Shown here piece after piece: positions 19,782 through 23,845 of a stretch of 23,845 nt of DNA. The position numbers were made by a program, and so were the translations under genes. Source of the stretch: Rhizophagus sp. LPA8_4_AMF. Taxonomy: Eukaryota > Glomeromycota > Glomeromycetes > Glomerales > Glomeraceae. Where the stretch lies: positions 1 to 23,845 of the forward strand of contig JADRCO010000986.1 in assembly GCA_021464525.1 (NCBI GenBank), read 5' to 3'. A model generated the notes under the pieces. That model saw only the letters and a program-made list of their open reading frames with translations. It was not told the DNA's origin and searched no databases. Numbering within the stretch: position 1 is the stretch's first letter; every line of letters starts with the position of its first letter.

Positions 19782-20862
19782 TTTTTTAAATAAAATCAAG
19801 TAATATCAAATTTATACTTATAGTATTGTAGATTTTTATTTATATTCTTTCTATCTTTATGAGTTGTAAACAAAAATTTTTACAGCTTTATATTATTTAC
19901 TTGCTACCTCATTCCTTTTGCAGATCGTTAAGTACCTTAGCCATTATGCATAATTGTTGATTTTCCTCAAATTGTAAACATCAGGTCACAATAATACATT
20001 GATTATGCTGATGCCTAATTTAGTAAAAAAACAATACACAAATGATTGTGATTTCATTTAGTTTTATGATAATAGACGGAAAGGCGTTTCTCAATAGAAG
20101 TGAATTCGAAAAATAAATAAACAAATATTTTGAATTAGTTGAATTATATTTTACGTTTTAACAATATATAAAAATATTTAACTTTGTGTCAAAAATATAA
20201 TAAATAAATTATTAAATTAAAATGGTATTTATGGGAAAAATATCTATTTCATCATTTTTTATTGTGAATTTTTTTAATCTTTCTTTATATATTCTGACAG
20301 GTTTATTTTAGAAATTAAATGCTTTTATTAATACTTTCCTATTATAAATAATTTAATTCATTGAACATTTTTTTTTTTTTAAAAAAAAAATTTTTGGACA
20401 ATATCATATTAATTATTAGATAAAAGCGAATATAAAAATCAACCGATTATATGATATTACGACTATTACGTGCGTTTAAATATTATCAGAATCAATTGAA
20501 ATATAGTACTTTATAAATTTTTTTCATATAGCAAAAATTTTATTTATCGCCGTTTTTAAAATGGTTGATGCAGTTATGTTTGAATAAAAAAAAAAGAAAA
20601 CCGAATCCGGACGAATATTGGTATTCGAATATTCCATTTGAAAACGGCTGTAAATAAGAAATCCTACACAAAAAAAAATTACGAACAAATCCGGTATATA
20701 AAGTCTCTTTTTAGAACTCCTATCTTATTGACGATATACAATGAAGATTAATTATTTTTGTCGTACAAGTCTGTCACCTGAAACAGCTTCTTAAAAAAAA
20801 AAAAAAATTATCAACGATAATCGATAACTCGTAGAAACAGTGACAAATTATAATAAAGCGAC
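19782..20862. other. Upstream region of the SLR-kinase gene and AT-rich DNA
   Basis: The part next to 19781 presumably contains the kinase gene's promoter on the minus strand. Further out is AT-rich DNA with a T13/A10 junction (about 20368-20390), an A15 run (20793-20807) and directly after it the inverted repeat ATTATC-AAC-GATAAT (20807-20821). No open frame with coding character is present. Confidence 0.4.
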
Positions 20863-21090
20863 GCACTCCATTTTTGTGTGCCATGTTAAGTGGTCAAGTT
20901 GACCACAAGTTGACCATCCGGTGACAAATAGCTTGGTGACAAATAGGGAACAGGCAACTAAAAAAAACTAAGTCGCTGAGATAAATATAAACAACGCGTT
21001 TCCCGCAATCACGTGTCCGGTGATGATTAACTCTCACGCTTTCCTAATATGGGAAAGATCGACAAAACTTGGCACACAAAAAGCAGGAGC
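20863..21090. mobile_element. MULE-like MITE with 9-bp target duplication
   Basis: The nonamer TAAAGCGAC occurs at 20854-20862 and 21091-21099, exactly bordering a 228-bp segment. The 21-bp ends of the segment are inverted repeats with 16 of 21 matching positions, including the perfect 13-mer TTTTTGTGTGCCA (20871-20883) and its complement (21070-21082). Nine-base target duplications are typical of Mutator-like (MULE) elements. Inside are a 17-bp palindrome, GTGGTCAAGTTGACCAC (20890-20906), an overlapping direct repeat CAAGTTGACCA, and GGTGACAAATAG twice (near 20920 and 20935). There is no coding sequence, so movement would depend on a transposase elsewhere. The TIRs are short for a MULE, so the superfamily is inferred mainly from the duplication length. 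Confidence 0.78.
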
Positions 21091-21099
21091 TAAAGCGAC

Positions 21100-22269
21100 C
21101 ACGTTATGAATACTTCAAAGTTAATGTAGATAGTAGTGAAGTTTCTGCTGATGGAAATCTTTGATGAACTGGATTTTCAATGACAATTGAATTATAGCTG
21201 GCAATTAATCATTTTGTAATCAAAACAATTAAAATAAAGAATAATTAGTAATTTCTAGATGACCTTCTTCCATAAATTAGTAACCTCTCATAAAAATCTG
21301 CAGTCATATTTTGAAATCGTATGGAATCTTGTGTGGCATTGTTAATTTTTTATTTATAATTTCTGATTATATTAGGTATGAATCCATTTTTTAGTCTTAC
21401 GATCATTGTTTGGAATGGATTCACAGTTTGAGTGTTAAATTTTTCTATTCTTGTATGTGCATTTATATTAATAAAAAAAGCTTAGGGTATCGTGATTATT
21501 TTAGTCTACCCCCTCTAGTTTTTAGGGTTAAAGTAATCATTTTGTTTGTTCCTTAAAAGCAAAAAATCTTTCTCATTATAATAATAATAATAAGGCTGAT
21601 GGTAATTAAAATATTCCCCATCATTCTCTCCAAAGTTGGGCTTAGTATTTAATTAATCAGTTTACCTCAAATTTATACATGGTAATAAACAAACTGGTTA
21701 TGCCTACATACGTTTATTGTACATATTTCTGTTTAGATTTGATAGCATTATGAACGTTTATTTTAATTATTTTTAAAAATAGTCAATTTATAAATAATGA
21801 TATTTCTTTGAGCGTTATAACTTTTTTCATAAAGTTAGAGCTGCGCCTGGGGATTCAGATGTAATGAATTCTCGATTTATGTAAATTTCATAATTTTATT
21901 TCTTATGCAGAAAATAATTTTAAAGGACTATGAACGCTTTATGAATTTAGGTAATTAGTATTTTTATTTCTTAAATATACAGTATGTCATAAATGTAGCT
22001 TTAATTATTTACCAATAATATTTAATATGTAGATTGTAACATAATCCGTAAATTAATTTGTTCACTTTTGTTTCTGTTCTTCATACATAAAGTACTGTCC
22101 AATAAAAATTTTATTAATTTCTAGTTATTATTCTGATTGTTCAAAATTTTTAAATTTTCACATATGTATTAAATATTAATTATCTATTGTTGCTGACTTA
22201 GCCAAGTCTTTTAAAATAAACTTGTTTCCACATGATCAACTAGCGTCGAGGTGCTGCATTCATCAGGAC
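21100..22269. other. AT-rich intergenic region
   Basis: No supported gene. A 9-bp inverted pair (TGAATCCAT near 21379 and ATGGATTCA near 21415) and a short ATT/ATA microsatellite (about 21579-21591) are present. A brief coding-like stretch near 21828-21880 (VRAAPGDSDVMNSR) stands out from the A/T background but has no partner blocks. Confidence 0.4.
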
Positions 22270-22387
22270 CTTGGGAAAGGGAAAAGAATTAGAGAGGGGG
22301 AAAGTGAAAGGGAAAGAGCGAGAAAACATACACATACATACACCCATCCACACTCACACCCATACACCCACACACCACAAAAAAAGG
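22270..22387. repeat. Polypurine tract followed by CA/CCA-rich simple sequence
   Basis: From about 22270 to 22325 the plus strand is almost purely A and G (GGGAAAGGGAAAAG and GAGAGGGGGAAAG blocks). It then switches to an A/C-rich tract, ACATACACATACATACACCC and variants, until about 22377, ending in an A run. An open frame across it encodes only low-complexity Arg/Glu and His/Thr repeats and is not called as a gene. Confidence 0.75.
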
Positions 22388-23305
22388 TATTGGCCGGGAT
22401 GTAATTTTCATATATATTGAGATCTCAAGATATCACGAGTAATTTTTCCGCAAGAGTAAATTTTTTTCCATACATAAAATGATAAATGATTATGTAATAA
22501 AATCTACAAATTTTATTGATAACGGACTAAAAATTAATGTCCGACTTTGTCATTGGAGCGCTGCATACAGTACAGACTATGATATTCTGCTTTAAGCAAT
22601 GATGGTCAAAAAAAGCATTTTGTTTTTTTTCGGCCATTTCGGTGTTCAAAAATTTTTAATAGTTTTATAAAATGGCGGAAATAAATATTTTTTCAGCGAA
22701 AAGATATACAGTAAGTTCGTCGACAGATTTTCAAATTTCACTGCTGAATCATCATCCTACACCCCAGCAATAATACCCCCATCAAATTTACATTAGTATT
22801 GTTACACAATCAAAGCCACCCATTATTTTAACAGCGTAAAACGCGTAATAATCTTTACATAATATTAATCGTAGCAACTAGCAAGTGATTTTTTCTCATG
22901 ATAAGAATTTCTTAAACTCCTTTTCCCACTAAACCTTTTCACTAAAAACAATTTTTCCCGATAAATCATTTCCTTTATTAAAGGAAAATTTTTTTTTTCT
23001 GTTATTTATAACAACATTTTAAACCCTATATGGTATTATTCATAGTCCGAAATGTTAATTATTCTTATGGCTAAAGAAAATTTTGTTTATTATCAAAAGC
23101 TTTGTAAAGTTTCTCTCTGAGGTGAATAGTTTATTATAAGTGTGGTGTGTCGTGACGATAATATGAGCAGTTATTTAATATGTTTCCATTTTTTTCTTTT
23201 AGTAATAGCGAATTTAAAGTTGCTTATTTAGAACCTCATCTAAATATAACCATTTATAATGAATGACCTTTTATTATCTTGGTAAGTGGAACTGACTAAG
23301 CTGGG
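22388..23305. other. AT-rich intergenic region
   Basis: No coding frame, RNA gene or bounded mobile element is recognisable. Local C-rich patches occur near 22757-22780 and a T run near 22991-23000. Confidence 0.4.
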
Positions 23306-23515
23306 ATGTATGAGGAAGTTGTGCACCTAGTATGCTATTTATCCTCCTCTTCAAATAATCTGGTTAACTTAATGAGAACAAAAAACAAATTACAAATATC
23401 TCAAGCTATGTCGCGGACTTCTGTACGTGGGGCCCTTCCCTTTGGTGGTGTGTCTCATGTCTTATTATCAATTCTGCACGAGTTTGATCACTTGATAGTG
23501 GACATGGAGGCTTGA
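23306..23515 (+). CDS. Uncertain short ORF, 69 codons
   Basis: The frame encodes MYEEVVHLVCYLSSSSNN at its start and SVRGALPFGGVSHVLLS near the end, with a more balanced amino-acid and codon make-up than the surrounding A/T noise. No domain is recognised and no splice partner is obvious. It could be a small gene, an exon, or a fragment of a mobile element. The ATG context (GGGATGT) is not distinctive. Confidence 0.25.
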   Translation: MYEEVVHLVCYLSSSSNNLVNLMRTKNKLQISQAMSRTSVRGALPFGGVSHVLLSILHEFDHLIVDMEA

Positions 23516-23689
23516 ATTTGTCATTTCTATAAAGCTTAGACTCTTAGAGTACCGAGTCTTCTAACCTACTTTATTGTATATTTTTATATTTTTAGATTCT
23601 ATCCTCATCTGGTAATCAACTTTTATTTCTGATAAAACTTCAACTTTATTGATTATAAAAGATAAAATAATAAGGTAAAGTTATTTAAG

Positions 23690-23845
23690 TATGGGAAAGC
23701 AAAATACGAAATATTGACGTATAAATAGGGATGGGGGGTTAATTAACCGTTACGCGGAATTTTATGAGATTTGTACAGTATTACTAATGTAAAATTCGCA
23801 CAGATCCCGATAAATTCCTGCAAATTCCATGGGAATCCCATCACT
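23690..23845. mobile_element. Possible hAT-like element terminus at right edge
   Basis: The window ends in TCCCATCACT. Read on the other strand this is AGTGATGGGA, one base short of the CAGTG-type terminus common in hAT elements. The last 160 bases are richer in G and C than the DNA before them and contain the palindrome GGTTAATTAACC (near 23738) and the near-palindrome ATTCCATGGGAAT (near 23824). The matching opposite end and the target duplication cannot be confirmed within the window. Confidence 0.3.

Noticed and set aside
19781-19799. Upstream extension of the SLR-kinase frame to 19799
   Set aside because: That extension starts at TTG; the first ATG is at 19781 in good context, and nuclear fungal genes rarely use TTG.
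22222-22404. 60-codon frame across the purine/CA tract
   Set aside because: The translation is pure simple-sequence repeats (Arg/Glu then His/Thr/Pro), explained by the microsatellite.

Overview
The window looks like nuclear DNA of a Glomeromycotina (arbuscular mycorrhizal) fungus of the Rhizophagus type. The evidence is very high AT content, long A/T runs, short GT-AG introns of about 70-85 nt, and above all the gene content: Sel1-like repeat (SLR) proteins, an SLR/protein-kinase fusion with the HRDLHSKN catalytic loop, and a fungal MATA-type HMG-box protein. The organism call rests on the sequence and remembered family traits, not on a database search. No rRNA or tRNA genes, CRISPR arrays or bacterial operons were seen.

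Three genes look intact. (1) 3806-4786 (+) is a single-exon HMG-box transcription-factor-like protein. (2) 13004-14287 (+) is a single-exon secretory-type SLR protein candidate without a signal peptide, in fact a cytosolic-looking SLR protein with six 36-residue repeats. (3) 19781-16128 (-) is a five-exon gene of about 1114 aa, with about 18 SLRs followed by a complete kinase domain; I worked out its splice sites from the sequence. The two SLR genes probably serve protein-protein scaffolding and signalling. Nothing shows that the HMG gene acts with them.

Two decayed multi-exon genes lie between them. 5537-6723 (-) resembles a PD-(D/E)XK/Uma2-like nuclease family and has frameshifts and an in-frame stop. 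8224-9569 (+) is a von Willebrand A domain plus C1/DC1-like zinc-finger gene, with a damaged MIDAS motif, several stops and frameshifts. A third, unidentified coding remnant is at about 12274-12673 (+).

The rest is mostly AT-rich non-coding DNA containing short mobile elements. These are a hAT-like MITE (7182-7411) with 11 GTGCAC palindromes and near-perfect 8-bp target duplications; a foldback element (10787-11019) whose arms are 15-bp ACCGACA repeats around degenerate TTAGGG telomere-like DNA; a SINE-like retroposon (11266-11477, minus orientation) with a poly-A tail and 11-bp target duplications; and a MULE-like MITE (20863-21090) with 9-bp target duplications. The right edge (to 23845) may be the terminus of a further hAT-like element. 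From 19782 to the end I see no convincing protein gene.

The main new material is this set of four non-autonomous elements, together with the SLR-then-kinase gene. I found no clear evidence of a wholly new multi-gene system.
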